A stretch of DNA of 5,478 nt. Source: Bacteroidota bacterium. Its GTDB lineage: Bacteria; Bacteroidota; Bacteroidia; Chitinophagales; Chitinophagaceae. The DNA is taken from contig JAEWJV010000214.1 in the NCBI GenBank assembly GCA_023386395.1, positions 1 to 5,478 of the forward strand, given 5' to 3'. Made by a program: the position numbers and the translations under genes. The notes below the pieces were generated by a model. It was not told the DNA's origin and made no database searches. It saw only the letters and a list, made by a program, of their open reading frames with translations. Every line of letters starts with the position of its first letter. The stretch's first letter is position 1. Shown here one piece after another: positions 1 through 5,478 of the stretch.

Positions 1-676
1 ATGCAGGTGAGGCCGTTGGTAAATGCCAGGTTTGTCCAAAAACATCTTCCTGCTGTGATAAAATATATAAAGCTTCTGCTGCATCTTTCGTGTAAGTATA
101 AGAATGCAGCGGTTTTGCCGAAGCCATTACCTGCGGCGTTTTATTATGGAGTAATTTATCAAATGCCAAAACGCCTATAACACTTTTTGCACCTGCTCCC
201 GGGCCATAAAAATCTGCGGCTCGTGCAATGAGCGCTTTAATGTTGCCCGCCTTCATTTCATTTAAAAGCGTGGTGGCTATGGCTGCCCGAACCTGCCCTT
301 TTTTACTTGCAGGTTTAAATGGAGTTTCTTCCGTCATGAGTCCGCTTACCTTTCCATACATATAAACATTATCAAAAAATATAAGCTTTGCATTCGTTGC
401 TTTGCAGGCATTAATAACATGCTGCATAATCTTTGGCCATTGTTCACGCCATACTTCAATTTTATATTCAAGGCCGATTAACAGGTAAACGATACCGGAA
501 CCTTCAACTGCTTTTAAAACCTGTTCATAATTTGTAGCGTCTGCAGCTATGGTTTCAACACTATCAACAGGTTTTGGATTTCTTGATACCAACCTTACGC
601 TTTCATTGTGTTGTAATAGTATTGGCAGTAATTCACTGGCAATGCTGCCGTTTGCCCCAAGTATTGTGTGTAGCAT
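1..676 (-). CDS. NAD-dependent epimerase/dehydratase-like (atypical SDR) protein, C-terminus cut by window edge
   Basis: An open frame of 225 codons runs from an ATG at 676-674 to the left edge without a stop, so the C-terminus is missing. The N-terminus (residues 3-20) looks like a Rossmann beta-alpha-beta unit with a GANGSIA glycine motif at 7-13, a variant of GxxGxxG/A. Further on are NVYMYG (103-108), the E-x-x-P-x-x-P pattern at 117-122, DFYGPG (155-160), HSYTYTKDAA (191-200) and WHLPTA (217-222). These are hallmarks of the COG0451 extended/atypical SDR group, usually about 300-330 residues, so perhaps a third is missing. The classical YxxxK segment expected after the P-x-x-P region reads KKGQVR, so the usual catalytic Tyr seems absent, although Y105-x-x-x-K109 exists earlier. 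The substrate cannot be assigned; a cytosolic NAD(P)-dependent oxidoreductase or epimerase is the likely class. It lies 102 nt downstream of the trans-sulfuration gene on the same strand, beyond a probable terminator, so it may have its own promoter. Confidence 0.85.
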   Translation of the reverse strand, partial: MLHTILGANGSIASELLPILLQHNESVRLVSRNPKPVDSVETIAADATNYEQVLKAVEGSGIVYLLIGLEYKIEVWREQWPKIMQHVINACKATNAKLIFFDNVYMYGKVSGLMTEETPFKPASKKGQVRAAIATTLLNEMKAGNIKALIARAADFYGPGAGAKSVIGVLAFDKLLHNKTPQVMASAKPLHSYTYTKDAAEALYILSQQEDVFGQTWHLPTASPA

Positions 677-691
677 GTTCCTGATATTTTT

Positions 692-733
692 CTAAAAATA
701 CAAATGCCTTGTCAGATTAATACTGGCAAGGCA
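692..733 (-). terminator. Probable intrinsic terminator after the trans-sulfuration gene
   Basis: Inverted repeat: TGCCTTG at 705-711 pairs with CAAGGCA at 727-733, and CAG at 713-715 pairs with CTG at 723-725, around a 7-nt AT-rich loop. On the minus-strand RNA the 712/726 position is an A-C mismatch. On the minus strand the stem is followed by TTTGTATTTTT (704-694), a broken U-tract typical of an intrinsic terminator. No T-run follows on the plus strand, so it fits termination of the gene ending at 779. It sits only about 28 nt before the start of the next minus-strand gene, so it could instead be a partial attenuator inside an operon. Confidence 0.6.
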
Positions 734-778
734 CTATTAACAGCTTTGCGAAACCGCTGATTTCTTATAATAAGTTTA

Positions 779-1942
779 TTAACCGATTGCCTGTTTCAAA
801 TCTTCAATCAAATCATCTGCATCTTCAATACCAATGCTTAAACGGATAAGAGAATCTTTTAAGCCATTCTTTATTCTTTCTTCCCTTGGTATGGAAGCAT
901 GCGTCATTGTTGCCGGATGATTGATTAAACTTTCAACTCCTCCAAGGCTTTCTGCCAACGCAATAATTTTGGTTGAAGTAACAACGCGTTTCAATTCTTC
1001 CGCGCTTTCATCTTTCAGCTCAAAACTTATCATACCGCCAAAACCGCGCATTTGCTTTTTAGCAATTGCATGGTTTGGATGATCTTCAAACCCAGGCCAG
1101 TAAACCTTTGCCACTTTTGGATGGCCACGTAAATACTTTGCAATTTTTTCCCCGTTCTCGCAATGCCGCTGCATACGTACATGCAAAGTTTTTATGCCGC
1201 GTAAAACAAGAAAACAATCCTGTGGGCCAGGCACTGCACCGCTGCTTTTCTGAATAAAATACAGGTCATCGCGCAATTGTTTATCATTCATAACCAAACA
1301 TCCTTGTACAACATCACTGTGGCCGCCGAGGTATTTTGTTGATGAATGCATTACCATATCTGCACCAAGATCAAGCGGATTTTGCAAATAAGGAGAAGCG
1401 AAAGTGTTATCAACGCAAACCAATAGTTTATGTTGCTTTGACAGTTGGGTAACGGCAGCAATGTCAACAATATTCATCAATGGGTTAGTTGGCGTTTCTA
1501 TCCAGATGAGCTTTGTATTGGCTGTTATGGCGCCACTGACGTTTTTAATATCCTGCTGATTGATATACAAAAATTTAATCCCGAATTTTTCAAACAGCTT
1601 CGAGAAAAGGCGGTAAGTGCCGCCATACATATCGTTAGAGGCAATTACTTCATCACCCGGATTTAATAATCGTATCACAGCATCTGTTGCTGATACGCCA
1701 CTGCTAAAAGCCAAACCATATTTACCATTTTCAATTTGTGCGCAGGCATTTTCCAATGCCGTTCTCGTTGGGTTGCCGGCACGTGAATAATCATACCCTT
1801 TATGTGTGTCCGGAGCAGACTGAACATAAGTGGATGTTTGATAAACAGGTGTCATGATAGCGCCGGTTGAAGGATCGGGTTCCACACCTGCGTGTATAAA
1901 TTTCGTACCCAGCCCTTTATATGATTTTGCTTCATTACTCAT
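779..1942 (-). CDS. Cystathionine gamma-synthase / gamma-lyase family PLP enzyme
   Basis: Complete 387-residue protein, the normal length for the Cys/Met-metabolism PLP family (fold type I aminotransferase-like, cytosolic, usually tetrameric). Visible active-site features by family analogy: D51-Y52-S53-R54 (phosphate-binding Tyr/Arg supplied by the neighbouring subunit), S80-S81-G82 (phosphate loop), Y106-G-G-T-Y-R111 (ring-stacking Tyr), D178-N-T (pyridine nitrogen), S201-T202-K203 (Schiff-base lysine) in STKYLGGHSDVV, E331-S-L-G-G-V-E-S-L and R367 (substrate carboxylate). Known family reactions are gamma-replacement of an activated homoserine by cysteine to give cystathionine (MetB type) or gamma-elimination of cystathionine to cysteine (CGL/MccB type). 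IETPTNP (148-154), GAVPGPQDC (235-243) and TLHVRM (252-257) look somewhat closer to gamma-lyases, while the overall pattern is shared, so I do not choose. The start at 1942 fits the usual N-terminus and is preceded by an A/T-rich leader without a Shine-Dalgarno. No truncation or missing catalytic residue is seen. Confidence 0.95.
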   Translation of the reverse strand: MSNEAKSYKGLGTKFIHAGVEPDPSTGAIMTPVYQTSTYVQSAPDTHKGYDYSRAGNPTRTALENACAQIENGKYGLAFSSGVSATDAVIRLLNPGDEVIASNDMYGGTYRLFSKLFEKFGIKFLYINQQDIKNVSGAITANTKLIWIETPTNPLMNIVDIAAVTQLSKQHKLLVCVDNTFASPYLQNPLDLGADMVMHSSTKYLGGHSDVVQGCLVMNDKQLRDDLYFIQKSSGAVPGPQDCFLVLRGIKTLHVRMQRHCENGEKIAKYLRGHPKVAKVYWPGFEDHPNHAIAKKQMRGFGGMISFELKDESAEELKRVVTSTKIIALAESLGGVESLINHPATMTHASIPREERIKNGLKDSLIRLSIGIEDADDLIEDLKQAIG

Positions 1943-2304
1943 AAAAATCTTTTTATTGAATTGTTTATAATCGAGCTTTTGCTTTAAAACTGTTCTCTAT
2001 TGTTTGCAAAGATTACAAAAACTGCTTCATATTGAGATTGTCTTCAACCGTTCATCATTGCTTTAACACAACTTAACAAAAACGCATTGCAACAGGTTTA
2101 TATAATCATATTTACTTCAGTGGTTGAAAATCCGGCTTCAGTTACCTGTTTTTTTATTTGGAGAATGTAACATGGCTGGTAGTATAAATTTTAACTGCCT
2201 TTAACAAACCAGTGGTGTATAATGCTTTGCAGGCGCTTATCGCAGCGCCTACATTCGATTCATCAAAGTCAAAATAAAGTTTCAAAAAAATAAAATTAAA
2301 TACT
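1943..2304. promoter_or_regulatory. Divergent intergenic region between the trans-sulfuration gene and the PepSY-like gene
   Basis: This 362-base AT-rich stretch must hold the promoters of both divergent genes. A minus-strand AATCTTTG (2014-2007) is one base from the Bacteroidota -7 consensus TAnnTTTG and would give a leader of about 55-60 nt for the trans-sulfuration gene, but no good -33 TTG is placed upstream. On the plus strand no convincing TAnnTTTG is seen; TATAAT occurs at 2218-2223 without a matching -35. A 7-bp inverted repeat (AACAGGT 2091-2097, ACCTGTT 2144-2150) ends in a run of seven T's. Neither start codon has a Shine-Dalgarno; the plus-strand gene has a purine/A-rich leader (2283-2304), as is usual for Bacteroidota. 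No credible protein-coding gene or tRNA lies here. Confidence 0.5.
2231..2250 (+). other. GC-rich hairpin in the leader of the PepSY-like gene
   Basis: AGGCGC (2231-2236) and GCGCCT (2245-2250) form a perfect 6-bp GC-rich stem with an 8-nt loop. It lies in otherwise AT-rich DNA 54 nt before the ATG at 2305. No T-run follows, so it is not a terminator. It could be an operator palindrome, an mRNA-stabilising 5' hairpin, or chance. Confidence 0.35.
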
Positions 2305-2769
2305 ATGAAAAAGATCTTGATTTCCTGTGCAAGCGTATTATTATTAGCACTGTCAGTAGCAGCGGCACCTGGTTCAAAAATTGTTGAACAATTTAAAAAA
2401 ACATTTCCCAATGCAGTGAATGTTAAATGGAATGAGGCAGAAGGCGGCTACTTTGTTAGCTTTTATGAGAATGGCGATTTTGAAAAAATATTATACAATA
2501 AAAAAGGAGCTTTTGTGCGTTCGTGGAAATATTCCGATGGTAAAGATTTGCCAACCAACATTGTAATGGCATTGAATAAAAAAGTAAATGCAGGCACTAT
2601 AAAAGGTGTTACAGAAATCACCAGTGGCAACAACACTTCTTATGAAATAAAAGTGGGAAAAAACGATAAATTATATTGTTTGAATATAGCTGCAAACGGA
2701 ACTGTAATTAAAGCAGAAGAGTTTATTGATGCCAATGTAAATGAAGCGGCAAACACAGCCGGGAACTGA
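2305..2769 (+). CDS. Secreted PepSY-like (DUF2874-type) protein with two tandem domains
   Basis: Complete 154-residue protein. Residues 1-20 form a Sec signal peptide: MKK, a hydrophobic core (4-16), then SVA/AA, with likely signal peptidase I cleavage near A19-A21. C8 is too close to the N-terminus for a lipobox. The mature part shows two similar units: about 27-72, with FKKTFPNAVNVKW, an aromatic strand GGYFVSFYENG and a KKGAFV turn; and about 84-138, with TIKGVTEIT, SYEIKVGKNDKLYCLNI and NGTVIKAE. This is the pattern of the putative-beta-lactamase-inhibitor-like PepSY-like family, common in Bacteroidota as small periplasmic proteins, usually of unknown function; the inhibitor name reflects fold similarity only. 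The second unit ends in a polar, low-complexity tail (142-154). It is the only plus-strand gene here, transcribed alone and closed by the terminator 18 nt after its stop. The role may be periplasmic binding or inhibition, but this is not shown by the sequence. Confidence 0.88.
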   Translation: MKKILISCASVLLLALSVAAAPGSKIVEQFKKTFPNAVNVKWNEAEGGYFVSFYENGDFEKILYNKKGAFVRSWKYSDGKDLPTNIVMALNKKVNAGTIKGVTEITSGNNTSYEIKVGKNDKLYCLNIAANGTVIKAEEFIDANVNEAANTAGN

Positions 2770-2787
2770 TGAATACTAATGAATAAT

Positions 2788-2819
2788 AAAATGGTTGCAC
2801 TGTTATGTGCAACCATTTT
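2788..2819. terminator. Strong bidirectional intrinsic terminator between convergent genes
   Basis: A perfect 13-bp inverted repeat, AAAATGGTTGCAC (2788-2800) with GTGCAACCATTTT (2807-2819), encloses a 6-nt loop TGTTAT. Each arm ends in A/T bases, so the RNA from either strand gives a GC-containing stem followed by U-rich sequence. It lies 18 nt after the stop of the plus-strand PepSY-like gene and 23 nt after the stop of the minus-strand acpH-like gene, exactly where a shared terminator is expected. Confidence 0.9.
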
Positions 2820-2842
2820 GCTTTATAGCATGAACACAATAG

Positions 2843-3433
2843 TTACCCCGATAATTTTTCCAGTTCTTTATATACAAACTCTTTAACACCGGGGAAAAAC
2901 TCATTATAACATTGCTGCAGTTGTTTATAATTTGTTTCAAAAGCTATAAAGACCTCAGCGCTGTTATTAAGATATTTTGCACGACGCGCCAGCCCTCCAA
3001 AGCTCTGCTTTATTCCATGTAAGGTTTGATAGTTATATAACCAGTTATCAGTTTTCATATAAGGAAAAATACGGGCAAATTTTTCCGGCAGGATATTAAT
3101 GTTTTCTTCAAGAATCGTATAAACAAACTGCGAAAACTGCAAGAGGCCTTCGTCTTTAAATTCATGTCTATCTTTTGCAAGAAAATGATCGTACACAATA
3201 TCAATAAAAGCGCCTGCATATAAACCAACTGCAGGTTTAAAGAATTGCTTTGCTGCTTTTGTTACCGGGTGGTCATCTGTGAATGCGTCGATATGCCGGT
3301 GCAGCATTATCCCTTTTTGAATTGCTTCATTAAACTCAAACCGCTTCTTCCCTTTCACAAAATCACTTATCATATTGCCCACTAATATTTCAGGCTGATG
3401 GAATGAAAGCCAGGCATGAGCGAGATAATTCAT
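2843..3433 (-). CDS. acpH: Acyl carrier protein phosphodiesterase (AcpH family, DUF479)
   Basis: Complete 196-residue protein, matching the usual 190-200 residues of AcpH. By family knowledge, AcpH hydrolyses the 4'-phosphopantetheine arm from holo-ACP, giving apo-ACP and opposing the holo-ACP synthase in fatty-acid metabolism; it is a cytosolic metal-dependent (HD-like) phosphodiesterase. Motifs seen: MNYLAHAWLS at the start (H6), GNMISDFVKG (19-28; D24), GIMLHRHIDAFTDDHP (41-56; H45, R46, D49, D53, H55), YAGAFIDIVYDHFLA (72-86; D78, D82, H83). These His/Asp pairs match the expected metal-binding pattern. The N-terminus begins directly with the family motif, which fixes the start. It is the last gene of the minus-strand operon: its ATG follows the TAG of the upstream hydrolase gene by a single base, suggesting translational coupling. 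In Bacteroidota the biochemical role is inferred from the E. coli enzyme, so substrate specificity is less sure than family membership. Confidence 0.92.
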   Translation of the reverse strand: MNYLAHAWLSFHQPEILVGNMISDFVKGKKRFEFNEAIQKGIMLHRHIDAFTDDHPVTKAAKQFFKPAVGLYAGAFIDIVYDHFLAKDRHEFKDEGLLQFSQFVYTILEENINILPEKFARIFPYMKTDNWLYNYQTLHGIKQSFGGLARRAKYLNNSAEVFIAFETNYKQLQQCYNEFFPGVKEFVYKELEKLSG

Positions 3434-3434
3434 C

Positions 3435-4868
3435 CTATTTCACATTTTGATTAAGCCATATTGTAATTGTTTGCAATGCCACAGGGGAAATTGTTTCTTC
3501 CAGTTTTCCATATTCAGCAACTGTGCAGGTTTTGCAGGTTTGAAATAGATGGTTAAGGCCGGGCAATTCTTTTACCTGGAATCTTTTTGTTTTGCCACGG
3601 GCCAATGCACTTTGTATAGCTGGTAAATTCTGACTTGCCACAACCTGTATGTCTTTACTGCCGTATAACGCAAGTACTTTCACTTTTTTTAATTTGGCAA
3701 GGTAAGGCTGCGGATCAAATTGTATAAAATATTTAAACCAGGGTGTGGATGCCAGCGCTATCTGTTCTTTAATATACTGCGTGTTATCGCCGGGTGTTTT
3801 AAAGCCAAGTTTATGAAGATCCATTGTATCAATTTTCGCCTGCCAGTTAGCCAATATCGGCAAAGCATTATTTAATGCGGAGGTTGTATCGGGCGCATTT
3901 ATTATTACAGGCATCAATTGTTTATAAAGTGATCTGAAGTTTTCTGAAAATGTAGTATTCATTCCTGCAGACCGCATAATGGCTGCATTTTGCTCTGCCA
4001 TCAAATCAATAATTTTTACGCCGGGCGCTGCAAGCAAAATCATAAACTTTACGTCTTTTCTTGCAGATGCTACCATTGGCGCAATCATGCCGCCTTCGCT
4101 GTGGCCAAGCAGACCAATGTTTTTATCATTTACTTCAGGCCTCGACCTTAAATAATCAAGCGAAGCGTTTACATCTTTTGCAAAATCTGCGGAAGTGGAA
4201 GCCGCAAAATTGCCGGTGCTGTTGCCTATACCGCGGTCATCAACCCGCAGCACAACAAAACCATCACGGGTAAGCGCATCAGCCAATACAGCAAAAGGCT
4301 TATGGCTGAATATGGTTTCATCCCGGTCTTGTTGCCCGGAACCCGTAATTAAAATAATAGCAGGAAATTTTCTGCCGTTTTGAGGAATAGTAATGGTTCC
4401 GCCATATTGCAAACCATTCTTTGTATAAACTACTTCTTCGCTCCTGTATGGAAATGGCGGCTTTGGTGTTTGCGGGCGGAGCACTACGGGGGGCGGCGGC
4501 ACTACGCCCCTGTGAAAATCAAGTGGCACATTAGCCACTTGCGAAAAGGTTCCGGAAAGCGTTGTATCATTCAACAGTTTGCCTGTATAGCTTACTTTAT
4601 ATTTACTGATAGTAAAAGTAAGAAGTTCATTTCCTGTAGCATCTTTGGTTATCAATACGGTGTCGCATTTAAGGCCAAGGGCTTTTTGATCCGGGCTGTC
4701 AAATGTGGCCGCATAAGTTCCATCCGGCTGCAGCTTTACATGTAATATAAGCCTGATGTCTCCTGCCACTTTAAGCGTGGCGCTCCACACACCTGAAAAA
4801 TTCGCCTGTGCAGTTAGCCTGTTAATTGCAAAAAAACTTATGGCGATTATTAAAAGCTTTAATTTCAT
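3435..4868 (-). CDS. Secreted alpha/beta hydrolase with N-terminal beta-rich domain
   Basis: Complete 477-residue protein. Residues 1-20 are a signal peptide with cleavage likely at LTA/QA, so it acts in the periplasm or outside the cell. Residues about 22-120 form a beta-rich, lipocalin-like domain (FSGVWSATL, LHVKLQPDGTYAATFDSP, LSGTF). A proline-rich linker (123-140, with PPPP at 124-127) leads to the catalytic domain (about 145-477). There the oxyanion region TGSGQQDRDE (175-184), strand and turn VLRVDDRGIGNSTG (206-219), nucleophile elbow GHSEGG (255-260, S257), the acid in GSKD (D406) and LNH (H440) complete a Ser-Asp-His triad. This architecture matches the COG1073 esterase/peptidase-like hydrolases abundant in Bacteroidota (EstD-like); acyl-ester hydrolysis is likely, the natural substrate unknown. 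Odd point: C445-x-x-C448 lies just after the catalytic His, where relatives, as I recall, often have small residues. It is the middle gene of the operon, 2 nt after the SdpI-like gene and 1 nt before the acpH-like gene. Confidence 0.93.
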   Translation of the reverse strand: MKLKLLIIAISFFAINRLTAQANFSGVWSATLKVAGDIRLILHVKLQPDGTYAATFDSPDQKALGLKCDTVLITKDATGNELLTFTISKYKVSYTGKLLNDTTLSGTFSQVANVPLDFHRGVVPPPPVVLRPQTPKPPFPYRSEEVVYTKNGLQYGGTITIPQNGRKFPAIILITGSGQQDRDETIFSHKPFAVLADALTRDGFVVLRVDDRGIGNSTGNFAASTSADFAKDVNASLDYLRSRPEVNDKNIGLLGHSEGGMIAPMVASARKDVKFMILLAAPGVKIIDLMAEQNAAIMRSAGMNTTFSENFRSLYKQLMPVIINAPDTTSALNNALPILANWQAKIDTMDLHKLGFKTPGDNTQYIKEQIALASTPWFKYFIQFDPQPYLAKLKKVKVLALYGSKDIQVVASQNLPAIQSALARGKTKRFQVKELPGLNHLFQTCKTCTVAEYGKLEETISPVALQTITIWLNQNVK

Positions 4869-4870
4869 AC

Positions 4871-5478
4871 TTATAATTTGTTTGTCTGATTTTTATAAAT
4901 ACTATACGAATAAATTATCGGAATAATAACTACCACAGCTATAATTACTGCGCTTGCATACAGGGCCGGATCACCGGCGAATATAAAAGCCATAAGGGCT
5001 ATGCATAAACCGCCAAAGAACCAAAGCTTTCCTGCAAACCTGTGGGTGCGGCGCCAGTTATCTTCACTTTCGAGCGTCCAGGGAAGGCGGATACCTGCAA
5101 AATAATTAGGTTTTATATTATACATATTGCTCCCAATCAATGCAAATAATAAGCCCATTGCAATAAAAACAAATTTCATTATTACAGATGGATCGTTGTG
5201 CATGCTTGCATAAATAATCATCATGGAAATAGCTGAAAGATAAGCACACACATATAATCCCATTCTTTGCATGCGGTCTTTATTCTGAGATGCGGTTTTT
5301 TTCGGATCGATCCTGTAAATATTACTCACGATTAAATACACGCCTGCATTAATAACAATGAATGCAATAATAATACGCTGAAAACTTTCACGGCTGCTAT
5401 AGCCATCGGCATTGCCATGTAAATCGAAATGCGTGGGCACCGTTGCAGGAATTTTATTCCATACAACGGCGAGGTAAA
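4871..5478 (-). CDS. SdpI-family membrane protein (DUF1648 plus SdpI), N-terminus cut by window edge
   Basis: The frame is open to the right edge: 201 codons plus two bases are visible, ending in TAA at 4873-4871. A GTG at 5440-5438 could be mistaken for a start, but the 12 codons before it read YLAVVWNKIPAT and complete the DUF1648 motif (W, then LP-like IP, VPTHF, H, G, DGY at visible residues 6-26), so translation begins outside the window. After DUF1648 come hydrophobic segments at about visible residues 33-51, 73-91, 100-118, 152-166 and 172-191. The SdpI signature IKPNYFAGIRLPWTL (121-135), followed by NWRRTHRFAG (140-149), lies between the third and fourth of these. In Bacillus, SdpI is an integral membrane immunity protein and signal receptor against the SDP toxin; most homologues elsewhere have no known partner, and no toxin gene is visible here. 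It is the first visible gene of the minus-strand operon, with only 2 nt to the hydrolase gene, and the operon's promoter must lie beyond the window. Confidence 0.88.
   Translation of the reverse strand, partial: YLAVVWNKIPATVPTHFDLHGNADGYSSRESFQRIIIAFIVINAGVYLIVSNIYRIDPKKTASQNKDRMQRMGLYVCAYLSAISMMIIYASMHNDPSVIMKFVFIAMGLLFALIGSNMYNIKPNYFAGIRLPWTLESEDNWRRTHRFAGKLWFFGGLCIALMAFIFAGDPALYASAVIIAVVVIIPIIYSYSIYKNQTNKL

Noticed and set aside
741..759. Imperfect hairpin CAGCTTT...AAACCGCTG between the trans-sulfuration and SDR-like genes
   Set aside because: It has a 3-nt loop and a 2-nt bulge and no T-run; the neighbouring 705-733 stem explains termination better.
1066..1666. Plus-strand open frames opposite the trans-sulfuration gene
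   Set aside because: Antisense shadows of a complete, highly conserved PLP enzyme.
2172..2204. Ten-codon plus-strand mini-ORF preceded by GGAGA, possible leader peptide
   Set aside because: It is too short to judge, its codons show no regulatory pattern, and Shine-Dalgarno use is rare in Bacteroidota; chance is the simpler explanation.
2154..2411. Minus-strand open frame of 85 codons overlapping the start of the PepSY-like gene
   Set aside because: It overlaps the signal-peptide coding region of a well-supported gene, its product has no recognisable motif, and half of it lies in AT-rich leader sequence.
4061..4745. Plus-strand open frames opposite the alpha/beta hydrolase gene
   Set aside because: They are antisense shadows of a gene with full catalytic motifs; their products are Cys- and Arg-rich with no known domain.
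4871..5478. SdpI-like gene as part of a toxin/immunity system
   Set aside because: No SdpC-like toxin, small secreted peptide gene or ArsR-type SdpR regulator is visible; the neighbours are a hydrolase and an ACP phosphodiesterase.

Overview
This is an ordinary chromosomal housekeeping window from a member of the Bacteroidota, most likely a Chitinophagaceae-type organism. That placement is inferred from moderate-to-low GC, A/T-rich leaders without Shine-Dalgarno sequences, and the protein families present: a PepSY-like secreted protein, a two-domain secreted alpha/beta hydrolase and an SdpI-family membrane protein. There are no RNA genes, CRISPR arrays, insertion sequences or phage genes that I can support.

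Layout. Left edge, minus strand: an NAD(P)-binding SDR/epimerase-type protein (1-676) whose C-terminus lies outside the window. Upstream of it, also on the minus strand, is a complete PLP-dependent trans-sulfuration enzyme of the cystathionine gamma-synthase/gamma-lyase family (779-1942). A hairpin plus T-rich tract (about 692-733) separates the two. A 362-base divergent intergenic region (1943-2304) follows, with a GC-rich 6-bp hairpin at 2231-2250. It leads into the only plus-strand gene, a small secreted protein with two PepSY-like repeats (2305-2769). A strong 13-bp bidirectional terminator (2788-2819) lies between that gene and the convergent minus-strand cluster.

Right half: a tight minus-strand operon transcribed from right to left. 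It holds an SdpI-family membrane protein (4871 to beyond 5478, N-terminus outside the window), a secreted serine alpha/beta hydrolase (3435-4868) and an acyl-carrier-protein phosphodiesterase (AcpH family, 2843-3433). The gaps are only 2 and 1 nt, so the three are probably co-transcribed and translationally coupled.

How they work together: the trans-sulfuration enzyme serves sulfur amino-acid metabolism. AcpH would remove 4'-phosphopantetheine from ACP in the cytoplasm, while the hydrolase and SdpI-like protein act in the envelope. No shared pathway for that operon is evident from sequence alone. I found no convincing new biological system. The points most worth checking are the SdpI/hydrolase/AcpH operon, a CxxC next to the hydrolase's catalytic His, and the missing catalytic Tyr in the SDR-like protein.
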